NCBI GenBank assembly: GCA_022376925.1
Contig: JAIOJX010000026.1
Span: forward strand, 202,902,400 to 202,966,399
Reading direction: 5' to 3'
Length of the DNA: 64,000 nt
Source: Tragulus kanchil
Taxonomy: Eukaryota > Chordata > Mammalia > Artiodactyla > Tragulidae
Position 1 is the stretch's first letter, and every line of letters begins with the position of its first letter. Below, one piece after another: positions 11,781 through 22,348 of the stretch. A program made the translations under genes and the position numbers. The notes under the pieces were generated by a model that ran no database searches, had not been told where the DNA came from, and saw nothing but the letters and a program-made list of their open reading frames with translations.

Positions 11781-12183
11781 TCCTGGTCAGAATTCCTTAT
11801 TTTAGGTGTCTAGTGTTAATCTTCGCGTTACTAGAATACCTCGCTGGCCTTAAAGCTGAGGTCACAAGAAATAACACTAGTAGAAGCATATCCTGTTGGA
11901 AAAATAAACACTTTTGAACGTATTTCAAGTTAAAAAAAAATAACCTATTTTTCTTTGCTAGTCGATACTTCGTACGAACGTCTTTATTTTGAAGATTTTC
12001 ACTTCATATATTAACGACAGAAGTAAATTCGAAGAAATAAATTGGTCAGAAGTATAGAATGAATTAATTGGTCCTTTTCCCATCAGGTGTATGAACCGTA
12101 AAAGCAAAACTCGTAGTCTTTTGGAGTGGTTCGCCTGCAGACTCGCTGATACCGGGGTCTAAGTTATCCTCATCGAAGAACCG

Positions 12184-12892
12184 GTGAGTCCACTGTGGTC
12201 GCTAAATTTCGGGTTCAAACCGTGACTGTCAGTGCTCTTAAATCCCCCAAAGACCGCTCTGATACAGGCCCCCGCTGTTGCCTGACCAAACGCTTTTTAC
12301 CTGAGCTCCAATGTGGGCTCAGGACTGGGTCACCCGCAGGGCAGATCGCAGGTTTGGTGACCTTCCCGGAACCTGGGGAGAAGGTCCGGCGGGAGAGAGA
12401 GGAAGTTTCCGCGGAAAGGGCCGGGCGGTGGAGGCCGAGCCCTCCACGCGGGACAGGCGCAGGTGGCGAGGCGCGTCTCCGAGGTTGCTCGCGCCGCTGC
12501 GGGTCAGAGCAGGTGGGAGGATCCTGCTTTCCGACCCCGCACCGCCCAGGGTCAGGGCGATTGTCCTTTGCCGCCCTGCCCAATCTATTTGTCAGGGACC
12601 TGCATCGGATAAATAGCTGTCTCTCCAAGACCTATATAGTGACTAATCCAAATAAATCGCAGTCACTTTTCCCCAGCACTTCAGCGGGCAGCCAGGCTTT
12701 AATGGCTCTGCCTTCCAGACCTCCAGGGAAGACCCGGCGCGGCCTCGGCGCATCTCAGCGCCCCGGCCCTCCCGGGAGCCTCTGCCTCCCCTCTTGTGAC
12801 TCGGGACCCAGGACGGGGTGGCTGCCCCGCCCCAGCACGCTGGCAGGGTCTGCCGGCTGGCGCGGCCCTCTGAGGCTCCGAGGGGAGGGGTG
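12184..12892. promoter_or_regulatory. CpG island core, second copy (D5)
   Basis: A near-exact repeat of the island at 11080-11780 with several small G/C indels, continuing into different downstream sequence. This copy probably gives the true downstream order of the locus, because it reads through to 13650 without a break. Confidence 0.72.
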
Positions 12893-14766
12893 TAAAAAGC
12901 GACGGTAAAGCCTCTCGTCGTCCTTGTGGACTTGTCTGGAATTGTACTCCCTTGGCCTGGTTAGAAGAGCCTCTGGGATCTTCCTTATACTTTACCTTTC
13001 TACCTCTTCTGCTGCTGCTGTAAGCCTCAGAAATTCGAAATAATCCTTTCGCATCACCCTTGAAGCTTTTGGGCCCATCAATCCGGATCTTACCGTTTTC
13101 CTCTGAGATCTTTAAAGCTTTGATCCCCAAACTTAGAGCTCCATCTCCCCCACTCTCATCCTTTCCCTCTGGGATCCCTCTGAATGCCTATTCAAAATAC
13201 CTAATGGCGCCAGAGGAAATTCCCTTGTAACAGATACTCAGCGGGCGTAAAACCAACACTCTGCTTCCGGGGTCATTTTCCTCCCCAAACTCTGCCCCAT
13301 CAACTTGTCGCTTAGCCAGCGCCGACACCGGGAATTATTGTGAATCCTGAGTGCAGGGCTGGACAATTTGGAACCACTTTAATAGACCCGATGATTGCTA
13401 TTTAACATGCTGCTTCAAGGACTCGGCTCCCTGCAGCCCTGGACTCCTGGCGTCTGTTAAATGAACGTGAGCACGCCCAGGACTGGTCCACAGGTAGCTT
13501 TTATAAAAGGATTCACCAAGCCATCTAGTTTCAGAACAGCTAAAGTAAAAGTGAACTACCCCGTTTGCTTCCAAAACCATTATTGGGGGGAAAAATACCT
13601 AGAAAAGCAGAAAATCTGTTATTTAACGATAAATCTAGAAGCATTTAGGCAGGTCCGTAGGGACGATTGTCCTTTGCCGCCCTGCCCAATCTATTTGTCA
13701 GGGACCTGCATCGGATAAATAGCTGTCTCTCCAAGACCTATATAGTGACTAATCCAAATAAATCGCAGTCACTTTTCCCCAGCACTTCAGCGGGCAGCCA
13801 GGCTTTAATGGCTCTGCCTTCCAGACCTCCAGGGAAGACCCGGCGCGGCCTCGGCGCATCTCAGCGCCCCGGCCCTCCCGGGAGCCTCTGCCTCCCCTCT
13901 TGGGACTCGGGACCCAGGACGGGGGTGGCTGCCCCGCCCCAGCACGCTGGCAGGGTCTGCCGGCTGGCGCGGCCCTCTGAGGCTCCGAGGGGAGGGGTGT
14001 AAAAAGCGACGGTAAAGCCTCTCGTCGTCCTTGTGGACTTGTCTGGAATTGTACTCCCTTGGCCTGGTTAGAAGAGCCTCTGGGATCTTCCTTATACTTT
14101 ACCTTTCTACCTCTTCTGCTGCTGCTGTAAGCCTCAGAAATTCGAAATAATCCTTTCGCATCACCCTTGAAGCTTTTGGGCCCATCAATCCGGATCTTAC
14201 CGTTTTCCTCTGAGATCTTTAAAGCTTTGATCCCCAAACTTAGAGCTCCATCTCCCCCACTCTCATCCTTTCCCTCTGGGATCCCTCTGAATGCCTATTC
14301 AAAATACCTAATGGCGCCAGAGGAAATTCCCTTGTAACAGATACTCAGCGGGCGTAAAACCAACACTCTGCTTCCGGGGTCATTTTCCTCCCCAAACTCT
14401 GCCCCATCAACTTGTCGCTTAGCCAGCGCCGACACCGGGAATTATTGTGAATCCTGAGTGCAGGGCTGGACAATTTGGAACCACTTTAATAGACCCGATG
14501 ATTGCTATTTAACATGCTGCTTCAAGGACTCGGCTCCCTGCAGCCCTGGACTCCTGGCGTCTGTTAAATGAACGTGAGCACGCCCAGGACTGGTCCACAG
14601 GTAGCTTTTATAAAAGGATTCACCAAGCCATCTAGTTTCAGAACAGCTAAAGTAAAAGTGAACTACCCCGTTTGCTTCCAAAACCATTATTGGGGGGAAA
14701 AATACCTAGAAAAGCAGAAAATCTGTTATTTTATTTTGACGATAAATACTAGAAGCATTTAGGCAT
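12558..14766. repeat. Tandem duplication D6 (about 1.10 kb x 2), overlapping D5
   Basis: Copy 1 is 12558-13651 and copy 2 is 13664-14766, offset about 1106. The bases GGTCCGTAGGGA at 13652-13663 are filler. Copies differ by CTTGTGACTCGG versus CTTGGGACTCGG, by a G run, and near the end of copy 1 (ATTTAACGATAAATCTAG versus a form with ATTTTATTTTGACGATAAATAC). The 5' ~330 bp also occur in D5 copy 1 (11454-11776), so this part is present three times. Confidence 0.95.
12893..13663. other. CpG-island shoulder, non-coding or untranslated sequence
   Basis: Moderately GC-rich with scattered CpGs. It holds a CTGCTGCTG run near 13010, a C-rich stretch near 13140-13190 and the symmetric TATA-like CTTTTATAAAAG at about 13498-13509. 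No recognised exon. Repeated at 14000-14766. Confidence 0.5.
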
Positions 14767-15911
14767 GGCAATTTTACAATGGATTTGCTCCCAGATATAA
14801 TTTATATTTCATGTGTAGGGTGAATCCCTTATGAAGATATCCATGTTATGAATGTTTACCACCAGGAGGTTGAAAGAAATTATACGTATAAGGGAAGAGA
14901 GACCTTCTTTTCCTAAACATATATAAGAGCATCAGATGTGCTTTATTTGAGGAAATAAAGTCATTATTATATATTTCTTTTCACAAAAGCAAAATGTAAT
15001 AAGTAATGAAATGTTTTTTGACTGTTATACAATTTTATATTTCAATTCTTTCTGATATATAATTTTCCCCAAAGTTTGCTCTTTGTGAATCATTTGGCAT
15101 GCTTATGATTATTATGCAAAGCACCTGAGATTTAGAACACACTGAAAAAGAAAACTATGTCCTATGTTTATATTGCTGAACATTTCAGTCTGTTGAGAGA
15201 TAGCAGATATTTGTAGGTAATTTTATTTGAAAATTCATTTGAAAATTGTCGTCTTTCAAAGGTCTTTGTCTGGAGTTGTTTTCTACTTGGCTCTGCCTTT
15301 GTGCCACTGAGCAGAGCTCTAGGTCTTCAATAAACGTGCACAGAACTGTTTTTGGTTGGTAGTTAAAGAGAAAGGACAGTGCAAAGGCCCTCAGTTTAAT
15401 TTCCCCGTCGCTTAAAACAGCTTGAGATGAGCTCAGCTGTCGTGGGGTGTAATTTTCAATCAAGATCTGTGAGGCTTCATAATTTACTTTCTACTGTGGC
15501 CTCACTCCCATGATCATGAACTTCTAGAACTCTGTGGAGCAGAGATTTTCCAGTTTCATAAATCACTTTTGGAGATCTTGCCTGCTTTGCTAGTCAGAGA
15601 TGGAGTTTAAACAGTGGTCAAAGATAAGGTACAGATCTTTACTGGGAGTTCACTAAGATCTTCTTGTGGGAAAAAAATCTGCCATATTTCAGAGACTTGG
15701 AGTTCTTCGTGGAGCCAAACATGACATATGATTTTTGTTACTTGGGGTATTTCTCATTTATAAGATTTTCCAATTTGTTTCTCTGCCAAAAAAAAAAAAA
15801 AAGGACTACTATCTCAGCATATAAAAATTATAATTTAAAGGCAGCATCTTCTAGATTCTAGGAAAGCTGGGATAATTTTATAAATACCAAGGCAGACATT
15901 TAAATACTCCA
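14767..15911. other. AT-rich non-coding sequence, no recognised feature
   Basis: CpG falls back to background. An A run near 15787-15802 is the only obvious tract. No gene or named repeat is recognised. Confidence 0.5.
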
Positions 15912-16442
15912 CAAATTACAACTAGATGTCAATGTTTTAAATGCTGTTTCTTGAACCTTCTAGAGGGCATGAGGTAGGAGCACAGAGGAGGAGGGAGTTT
16001 CTCAGGATTACCGAATTAGATTTCTAAGTTGTCCATTACGGAATTTATTTGACATTTTAACTGTGCAAGGTCAGTTAACCAACTGAATTTTCTTTTCTCA
16101 TTCCGATGTGTGTTGGTGGGTGACAGTGCATAACAGTGGTATTTCAGATATTAACTTATCCTGAAAATAAGTCATTTTTTGACACCACTCAGGGTAAATG
16201 ATTAGCTTCAGGTTAATGCTGACATGTATTAAAAACAAAGCCTCATTTGGGTAAAATTGAAGCAAATTATTGTCCTATTAGAACAGAAAAATGACAACAA
16301 TAGAGGAATGAATAAAGATTAGAGCAAAAACAATGTCAGCTGTAATGATTATATCACTTTTGATTTTTCTCTTTTGACACAATTTCTTTAAAAGTTTGTC
16401 ATACATTATAGCCTTTTTAGATTTCTTCAAAAAAGGAAATTA

Positions 16443-16790
16443 GGGCTTCCCCTGGTGGTCCAGTGGGTAAGGACACCACCTTGCAGTGCAAGGGGCGCCG
16501 GTTTGATCCCTGGTCTGGGAAGATCCCACGTGCCAGGGAGCGGCTGGACCAATGTGTCCAATCACCGAGCCGGAGCTCTGGAGCGCATGCACCCAGAGCC
16601 GGCGCTCTGCAACGACAGACGCCACCGAGATGGGAGGCCCACAGGAACCAAAGAACAAAGACGGATGAAAGTAGAGAAATGAAAGACCAATAGAAGTGGC
16701 CCGCCCACTCCCCTCCCTCCCCAACCCGACCCCCACACAAAATAAATAAATAATAAATTAAGAAAAAATAAATCAAAAAAAATAAAAGGA
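16443..16790 (+). mobile_element. CHR-type tRNA-Glu SINE
   Basis: It starts GGGCTTCCCCTGGTGGTCCA, carries the tRNA B-box-like GGTTTGATCCC, then GGGAAGATCCCACGTGCCAG, and ends in AAATAAATAAATAATAAA and an A tail. TCAAAAAAGGAAATTA lies before it and a similar AAAAGGACAATTA after it, as an imperfect target-site duplication. The open frames over it are SINE frames. Confidence 0.85.
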
Positions 16791-17516
16791 CAATTAGAAA
16801 AAACCTCCTTAAAATGGGTTTGAAATACAATTACAAGAAAATAGATCTGATGGTAATTTTCTAGTGAATTTGATAGAATTTGTTTAGAAAAGCAAGTGGA
16901 CAATTGTGGCTCCAAATAACAAATCAAAGCCCAGATAATTAGTCAAACCTCCCCTCTGCTTTTAAAAAGTTCAAACCTCCCAGCAACAAATTACAACTAG
17001 ATGTCAATGTTTTAAATGCTGTTTCTTGAACCTTCTAGAGGGCATGAGGTAGGAGCACAGAGGAGGAGGGAGTTTCTCAGGATTACCGAATTAGATTTCT
17101 GAGTTGTCCATTACGGAATTTATTTGACATTTTAACTGTGCAAGGTCAGTTAACCAACTGAATTTTCTTTTCTCATTCCGATGTGTGTTGGTGGGTGACA
17201 GTGCATAACAGTGGTATTTCAGATATTAACTTATCCTGAAAATAAGTCATTTTTTGACACCACTCAGGGTAAATGATTAGCTTCAGGTTAATGCTGACAT
17301 GTATTAAAAACAAAGCCTCATTTGGGTAAAATTGAAGCAAATTATTGTCCTATTAGAACAGAAAAATGACAACAATAGAGGAATGAATAAAGATTAGAGC
17401 AAAAACAATGTCAGCTGTAATGATTATATCACTTTTGATTTTCTCTTTTGACACAATTTCTTTAAAAGTTTGTCATACATTATAGCCTTTTTAGATTTCT
17501 TCAAAAAAGGAAATTA

Positions 17517-17858
17517 GGGCTTCCCCTGGTGGTCCAGTGGGTAAGGACACCACCTTGCAGTGCAAGGGGCGCCGGTTTGATCCCTGGTCTGGGAAGATCC
17601 CACGTGCCAGGGAGCGGCTGGACCAATGTGTCCAATCACCGAGCCGGAGCTCTGGAGCGCATGCACCCAGAGCCGGCGCTCTGCAACGACAGACGCCACC
17701 GAGATGGGAGGCCCACAGGAACCAAAGAACAAAGACGGATGAAAGTAGAGAAATGAAAGACCAATAGAAGTGGCCCGCCCACTCCCCTCCCTCCCCAACC
17801 CGACCCCCACACAAAATAAATAAATAATAAATTAAGAAAAAATAAATCAAAAAAAAAA
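17517..17858 (+). mobile_element. CHR-type tRNA-Glu SINE (second copy, within D7)
   Basis: Same insertion as at 16443. In this copy the target-site duplication is perfect: AAAAGGAAATTA lies both before 17517 and at the end of the A tail near 17861-17872. Copy 1 has a changed right flank, which suggests this copy is the more accurate one. Confidence 0.85.
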
Positions 17859-18310
17859 TAAAAAGGAAATTAGAAAAAACCTCCTTAAAATGGGTTTGAA
17901 ATACAATTACAAGAAAATAGATCTGATGGTAATTTTCTAGTGAATTTGATAGAATTTGTTTAGAAAAGCAAGTGGACAATTGTGGCTCCAAATAACAAAT
18001 CAAAGCCCAGATAATTAGTCAAACCTCCCCTCTGCTTTTAAAAAGCAGCTTTACTGAGGTATATTTCACATACAGTGCAATACAAAGTATACAATGCAAG
18101 GTTTTTTAGTATAGTCACAGAATTGTGCAAAGATTATGACAATTTAATTTAAAATATTACCCCCTCCCCCACTACAGAGAAACCTCTACCAATTAGCAGC
18201 AGCTTCCGTTCCCTTACTTCCATCCCTGCTCTAAGGTCACTAATCTATGTTGCCTTTGTATATTTGCCTTTCCTGGAAATTTCATATAAATAGAATTATA
18301 ATATGTGGTC

Positions 18311-18449
18311 ACAGGACTCCTCTGCTGGTTCAGTGGTTAAAGGCTCTGAGCTTCCATTGAAGGGTGCTCAAGTTCCATCTCTGGTCAGAGAACTAAGATT
18401 CGCATAGGCTGCATGGTGAAAAACTTTTTAAAAAGACATAGCTTAAAAA
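18311..18449 (+). mobile_element. Short CHR-type SINE inside L1
   Basis: A degenerate tRNA-like head (CTCTGCTGGTTCAGTGGTTA), then CAAGTTCCATCTCTGGTCAG and an A-rich end. ATGTGGTC flanks it at 18303-18310 and 18450-18457, an 8-bp target-site duplication matching uninterrupted L1. Repeated at 19381-19519 through D8. Confidence 0.75.
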
Positions 18450-18559
18450 ATGTGGTCTTTTGTGACTAGATTCTTTTATGTAGCATAATGTTTTTGAAAT
18501 TCATGCTGTAGCATGTATCAGTACTTCATCTCCATTTATGGTTGAATAATATGCCATTA

Positions 18560-18772
18560 GGCTTCCCTTGCGACTTAGACAATAAAAAATCTGCTTGTAA
18601 TGCAAGAGACCCAGGTTTGATTCCTGAGTCAGGAAGACTCCCTGGAGAAGGGAATGATAGCCCACTCCAGTATTCTTGCCTGGAGAGTCTCACAGACAGA
18701 GGAGCCTGATGGGCTACAGTCCATGGGGTCACAAAGAGTCAGACACAACTGAGTAGCACACACACACACACA
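18560..18772 (+). mobile_element. Bov-tA SINE with (CA)n tail inside L1
   Basis: Head GGCTTCCCTTGCGACTTAGA, body ATAGCCCACTCCAGTATTCT and GACAGAGGAGCCTGATGGGC, end GTCAGACACAACTGAGTAGC followed by a CA run. L1 sequence resumes at AATATGTCACTGAATGGATA. Similar AATATG(C/T)CA(C/T)T words on both sides suggest a target-site duplication. Repeated at 19630-19842 through D8. Confidence 0.87.
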
Positions 18773-19143
18773 AAATATGTCACTGAATGGATATACCACA
18801 TTTTACTATCCATTCATCAGTTAATGGGCATGAGATTTGTTTCCATTTTTTGACTGCTGTGGCCACTTGTATAAGTTTTTGTGCCCTACCCTGCTTTTAT
18901 TGTATATTTTGTCAAGCACTAGTTGATCTGTATGTCCACGTGCTAGTATCAAAATTTGCTCTCCATCTTGAAAGAAATAGAAATCTAACCCAGTTTTTTG
19001 CCCATTGATCAAATTGTGAATTGTTTTCCATGACGTATTTGTACAGTCTATCTCTAGGAAGCACTACAAGAATGAAGTTAGTCTATTCATTTGAATCAGG
19101 TAGAAGAAAAAGAACTGGAAAAGAGGAAAAAATGTTTTTTTTC

Positions 19144-19225
19144 GCAGATAGTGGTCTGTATCATGGCATCCAGTCCCATCACTTCAAGGCAAATAGATGG
19201 GCAAACAATGGAAAACAGTGACAGA
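19144..19225 (+). mobile_element. BovB LINE fragment, cut by the D8 junction
   Basis: Contains GGTCTGTATCATGGCATCCA and TCCCATCACTTCAAGGCAAA, a BovB ORF2 stretch just upstream of the reverse-transcriptase C-terminal part. It stops at the junction at 19225; the same sequence runs on at 20215 and 21338. Confidence 0.8.
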
Positions 19226-19380
19226 ATTTTTTGCTAAAACCATGGACTACAGAGAAACCTCTACCAATTAGCAGCAGCTTCCCTTACTTCCATCCCTGCT
19301 CTAAGGTCACTAATCTATGTTGCCTTTGTATATTTGCCTTTCCTGGAAATTTCATATAAATAGAATTATAATATGTGGTC

Positions 19381-19519
19381 ACAGGACTCCTCTGCTGGTT
19401 CAGTGGTTAAAGGCTCTGAGCTTCCATTGAAGGGTGCTCAAGTTCCATCTCTGGTCAGAGAACTAAGATTCGCATAGGCTGCATGGTGAAAAACTTTTTA
19501 AAAAGACATAGCTTAAAAA
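19381..19519 (+). mobile_element. Short CHR-type SINE inside L1 (second copy, D8)
   Basis: Re-copy of 18311-18449 with the same flanking ATGTGGTC at 19373-19380 and 19520-19527. Confidence 0.73.
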
Positions 19520-19629
19520 ATGTGGTCTTTTGTGACTAGATTCTTTTATGTAGCATAATGTTTTTGAAATTCATGCTGTAGCATGTATCAGTACTTCATC
19601 TCCATTTATGGTTGAATAATATGCCATTA

Positions 19630-19842
19630 GGCTTCCCTTGCGACTTAGACAATAAAAAATCTGCTTGTAATGCAAGAGACCCAGGTTTGATTCCTGAGTC
19701 AGGAAGACTCCCTGGAGAAGGGAATGATAGCCCACTCCAGTATTCTTGCCTGGAGAGTCTCACAGACAGAGGAGCCTGATGGGCTACAGTCCATGGGGTC
19801 ACAAAGAGTCAGACACAACTGAGTAGCACACACACACACACA
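19630..19842 (+). mobile_element. Bov-tA SINE inside L1 (second copy, D8)
   Basis: Re-copy of 18560-18772, including the CA tail. It is not an independent insertion. Confidence 0.85.
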
Positions 19843-20214
19843 AAATATGTCACTGAATGGATATACCACATTTTACTATCCATTCATCAGTTAATGGGCA
19901 TGAGATTTGTTTCCATTTTTTGACTGCTGTGGCCACTTGTATAAGTTTTTGTGCCCTACCCTGCTTTTATTGTATATTTTGTCAAGCACTAGTTGATCTG
20001 TATGTCCACGTGCTAGTATCAAAATTTGCTCTCCATCTTGAAAGAAATAGAAATCTAACCCAGTTTTTTGCCCATTGATCAAATTGTGAATTGTTTTCCA
20101 TGACGTATTTGTACAGTCTATCTCTAGGAAGCACTACAAGAATGAAGTTAGTCTATTCATTTGAATCAGGTAGAAGAAAAAGAACTGGAAAAGAGGAAAA
20201 AAAATGTTTTGTTC

Positions 20215-20685
20215 GCAGATAGTGGTCTGTATCATGGCATCCAGTCCCATCACTTCAAGGCAAATAGATGGGCAAACAATGGAAAACAGTGACAGATTTA
20301 ATTTTCTTCGGCTCCAAAATCCCCGTGGATGGTGACTACAGTCATGAAATTAAAAGATTCTTCCTCCTTGGAAGAAAAGCTATGGCAGACCTAGACAATA
20401 TATTAATAAGCAGGGACATCACTTTCCTAACAAAGGTCTATATAGTCAAAGCTATGGTTTTTCCAGTAGTCATGTACAGATGTGAGAGTTGGACCATAAA
20501 GAAGACTCAGCACCGAAGAACTGATGCTTTTGAACGGTGGTGCTGGAGGACTCCTGAGAGTCCCTTGGACATCAAGGAGATCAATCAATCCTAAAGGAAA
20601 TCAACTCTGATTATTCATTGGAAGGACTGATGCCGAAGCTGAAGCTCCAATACTTTTGACCACCTGATGTGAAGATCTGACTTTT
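20215..20685 (+). pseudogene. BovB (RTE-type LINE) ORF2 C-terminal fragment
   Basis: The frame at 20268-20594 encodes the end of the BovB reverse transcriptase, recognisable by VDGDYSHEIKRFFLLGRKAM, FLTKVYIVKAMVFPVVMY and CESWTIKKTQHRRTDAFE followed by RWCWR. These follow the conserved RT-thumb region of RTE elements. The frame is lost after EINQS, whereas an intact BovB would continue for a further stretch. The sequence then runs non-coding to 20685, where an antisense SINE begins. This is a dead, 5'-truncated retrotransposon, not a host gene. A re-copy lies at 21338-21808. Confidence 0.88.
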
Positions 20686-20993
20686 TTTTTTTTTAATTTA
20701 TTTTTTATTTATTTATCTTTTGGGGGGTAGGGTGCGGAGGGAGGGGGACAGGAGGGCCACTTCTATTGGTCTTTCATGTCTCTATTTTCATCCGTCTTTG
20801 TTCTTTGGCCCCTGTGGGCCTCCCATTGCCGTGGCCTCTGTTGTCGCAGAGCACTGGCTCTGGGCGCAAGAGCTCCAGAGCGCTGGCTCGGTTATTGGAC
20901 ACATCAGTCCAGCCGCTCCGCGGCACGTGGGATCTTCCCAGGCCAGGGATCGAAATGGCGCCTTGCACTGCAAGGCGGTGTCCCTACCCACTG
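20686..20993 (-). mobile_element. CHR-type SINE, antisense, truncated at the D9 junction
   Basis: Begins with a T run and AATTTATTTTTTATTTATTT (antisense tail), passes ATTGCCGTGGCCTCTGTTGT and CGGCACGTGGGATCTTCCCA, and stops at CCCTACCCACTG without the final GGACCACCAGGGGAAGCCC found in the full copy at 21809-22137. Confidence 0.85.
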
Positions 20994-21337
20994 CCCGAGC
21001 CCCATTCATCAGTTAATGGGCATGAGATTTGTTTCCATTTTTTGACTGCTGTGGCCACTTGTATAAGTTTTTGTGCCCTACCCTGCTTTTATTGTATATT
21101 TTGTCAAGCACTAGTTGATCTGTATGTCCACGTGCTAGTATCAAAATTTGCTCTCCATCTTGAAAGAAATAGAAATCTAACCCAGTTTTTTGCCCATTGA
21201 TCAAATTGTGAATTGTTTTCCATGACGTATTTGTACAGTCTATCTCTAGGAAGCACTACAAGAATGAAGTTAGTCTATTCATTTGAATCAGGTAGAAGAA
21301 AAAGAACTGGAAAAGAGGAAAAAAAATGTTTTTGTTC

Positions 21338-21808
21338 GCAGATAGTGGTCTGTATCATGGCATCCAGTCCCATCACTTCAAGGCAAATAGATGGGCAAAC
21401 AATGGAAAACAGTGACAGATTTAATTTTCTTCGGCTCCAAAATCCCCGTGGATGGTGACTACAGTCATGAAATTAAAAGATTCTTCCTCCTTGGAAGAAA
21501 AGCTATGGCAGACCTAGACAATATATTAATAAGCAGGGACATCACTTTCCTAACAAAGGTCTATATAGTCAAAGCTATGGTTTTTCCAGTAGTCATGTAC
21601 AGATGTGAGAGTTGGACCATAAAGAAGACTCAGCACCGAAGAACTGATGCTTTTGAACGGTGGTGCTGGAGGACTCCTGAGAGTCCCTTGGACATCAAGG
21701 AGATCAATCAATCCTAAAGGAAATCAACTCTGATTATTCATTGGAAGGACTGATGCCGAAGCTGAAGCTCCAATACTTTTGACCACCTGATGTGAAGATC
21801 TGACTTTT
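21338..21808 (+). pseudogene. BovB ORF2 C-terminal fragment (second copy, D9)
   Basis: Re-copy of 20215-20685, with the same frame (21391-21717) and the same loss of frame. Here the interrupting SINE is complete, and the BovB 3' end resumes beyond it at 22138, so the original element structure is best read from this copy. Confidence 0.88.
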
Positions 21809-22137
21809 TTTTTTTTTAATTTATTTTTTATTTATTTATCTTTTGGGGGGTAGGGTGCGGAGGGAGGGGGACAGGAGGGCCACTTCTATTGGTCTTTCAT
21901 GTCTCTATTTTCATCCGTCTTTGTTCTTTGGCCCCTGTGGGCCTCCCATTGCCGTGGCCTCTGTTGTCGCAGAGCACTGGCTCTGGGCGCAAGAGCTCCA
22001 GAGCGCTGGCTCGGTTATTGGACACATCTGTCCAGCCGCTCCGCGGCACGTGGGATCTTCCCAGGCCAGGGATCGAATTGGCGCCCCTTGCACTGCAAGG
22101 CGGTGTCCCTACCCACTGGACCACCAGGGGAAGCCCC
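21809..22137 (-). mobile_element. CHR-type SINE inserted in BovB, antisense
   Basis: Full element on the minus strand, from the T run at 21809 to the inverted head ending CCACCAGGGGAAGCCC at 22136. The BovB sequence AAGATCTGACTTTT is duplicated at 21795-21808 and 22138-22151, a 14-bp target-site duplication. This dates the SINE insertion after the BovB insertion. Confidence 0.9.
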
Positions 22138-22348
22138 AAGATCTGACTTTTGGAAAAGACCTTGATGCTGGGAAAGACTGAGGGCAGGAGGAGAAGGGGG
22201 TGACAGAGGATGAGATCTTTGGATGGCATCACTGAGTCAATGGACATCAGTTTGAGCAAAGTCCAGGACTGAGAGTGAGGACAGGGAAGCCTGGCATGCT
22301 GCAGTCCATGGGGTTGCAAAGAGTCGGATATGACAACGGCCATGCAAC
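22138..22348 (+). mobile_element. BovB 3' end after the SINE
   Basis: Continues BovB: TTGATGCTGGGAAAGACTGA, GGGCAGGAGGAGAAGGGGGT, ATGGCATCACTGAGTCAATG and CATGGGGTTGCAAAGAGTCG, the shared BovB/Bov-A 3' region. It ends in GCCATGCAACAG before unrelated sequence. Confidence 0.87.

Larger units (their letters stand above)
10673..12892. repeat. Tandem duplication D5 (about 1.10 kb x 2), overlapping D4
   Basis: Copy 1 is 10673-11776 and copy 2 is 11777-12892, offset 1104. The first ~390 bp of the unit also occur in D4 copy 1 (about 9580-9968), so they are present three times. Differences include GAGACGGTCC versus GAGAAGGTCC and an extra G in the following GGCGG run, which shift reading frames between copies. 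Confidence 0.95.
15912..18045. repeat. Tandem duplication D7 (about 1.06 kb x 2)
   Basis: Copy 1 is 15912-16969 and copy 2 is 16987-18045, offset 1075. Filler TTCAAACCTCCCAGCAA occupies 16970-16986; its TCAAACCTCCC part repeats a nearby word. Differences include AAGTTGTCC versus GAGTTGTCC, one base in a T run, and the A tract of the contained SINE. Confidence 0.95.
18046..18900 (-). mobile_element. Old L1 3' region, antisense, broken by two SINEs
   Basis: Three pieces (about 18046-18302, 18458-18559 and 18773-18900) together follow the antisense L1M 3' region: TTTCACATACAGTGCAATA, AACCTCTACCAATTAGCAG, TTTCCTGGAAATTTCATATA, AATGTTTTTGAAATTCATGC, GGATATACCACATTTTACTA and CCATTCATCAGTTAATGGGC. 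SINEs at 18311-18449 and 18560-18772 split it. It is repeated at 19246-19970 (D8), and its last part again at 21003-21090 (D9). Confidence 0.8.
18171..20296. repeat. Tandem duplication D8 (about 1.05 kb x 2)
   Basis: Copy 1 is 18171-19225 and copy 2 is 19246-20296, offset 1075 falling to 1070 because copy 1 has five extra bases at CTTCCGTTCCCTTAC. Filler of 20 bp lies at 19226-19245. Copy 1 stops inside a BovB element, which copy 2 continues. Confidence 0.95.
19881..22118. repeat. Tandem duplication D9 (about 1.11 kb x 2), overlapping D8
   Basis: Copy 1 is 19881-20993 and copy 2 is 21003-22118, offset 1122-1123. Its first ~415 bp also occur at 18811-19225, so they are present three times. 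Copy 1 shows several changes in its last 60 bp (GATCGAAATGGCGCCTTG versus GATCGAATTGGCGCCCCTTG), then short filler CCCGAGCCC. Confidence 0.95.

Noticed and set aside
11092..12908. Long frames of 138, 184 and 237 residues over the CpG island
   Set aside because: High GC removes stop codons by chance. The frames differ between duplicated copies by frameshifts, some start at non-ATG codons, and no domain is recognisable.
16443..16520. Possible tRNA gene from the tRNA-like SINE heads
   Set aside because: The heads lack a foldable acceptor and anticodon arm and are joined to SINE bodies. They are tRNA-derived, not functional tRNA genes.
16417..18003. Frames of 98-170 residues over CHR-type SINEs, also at 20720-22343 and 47198-48666
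   Set aside because: They follow the SINE and its antisense tail on both strands. The recurring GPCGPPIAVASVVAEH-like peptide is SINE-derived.
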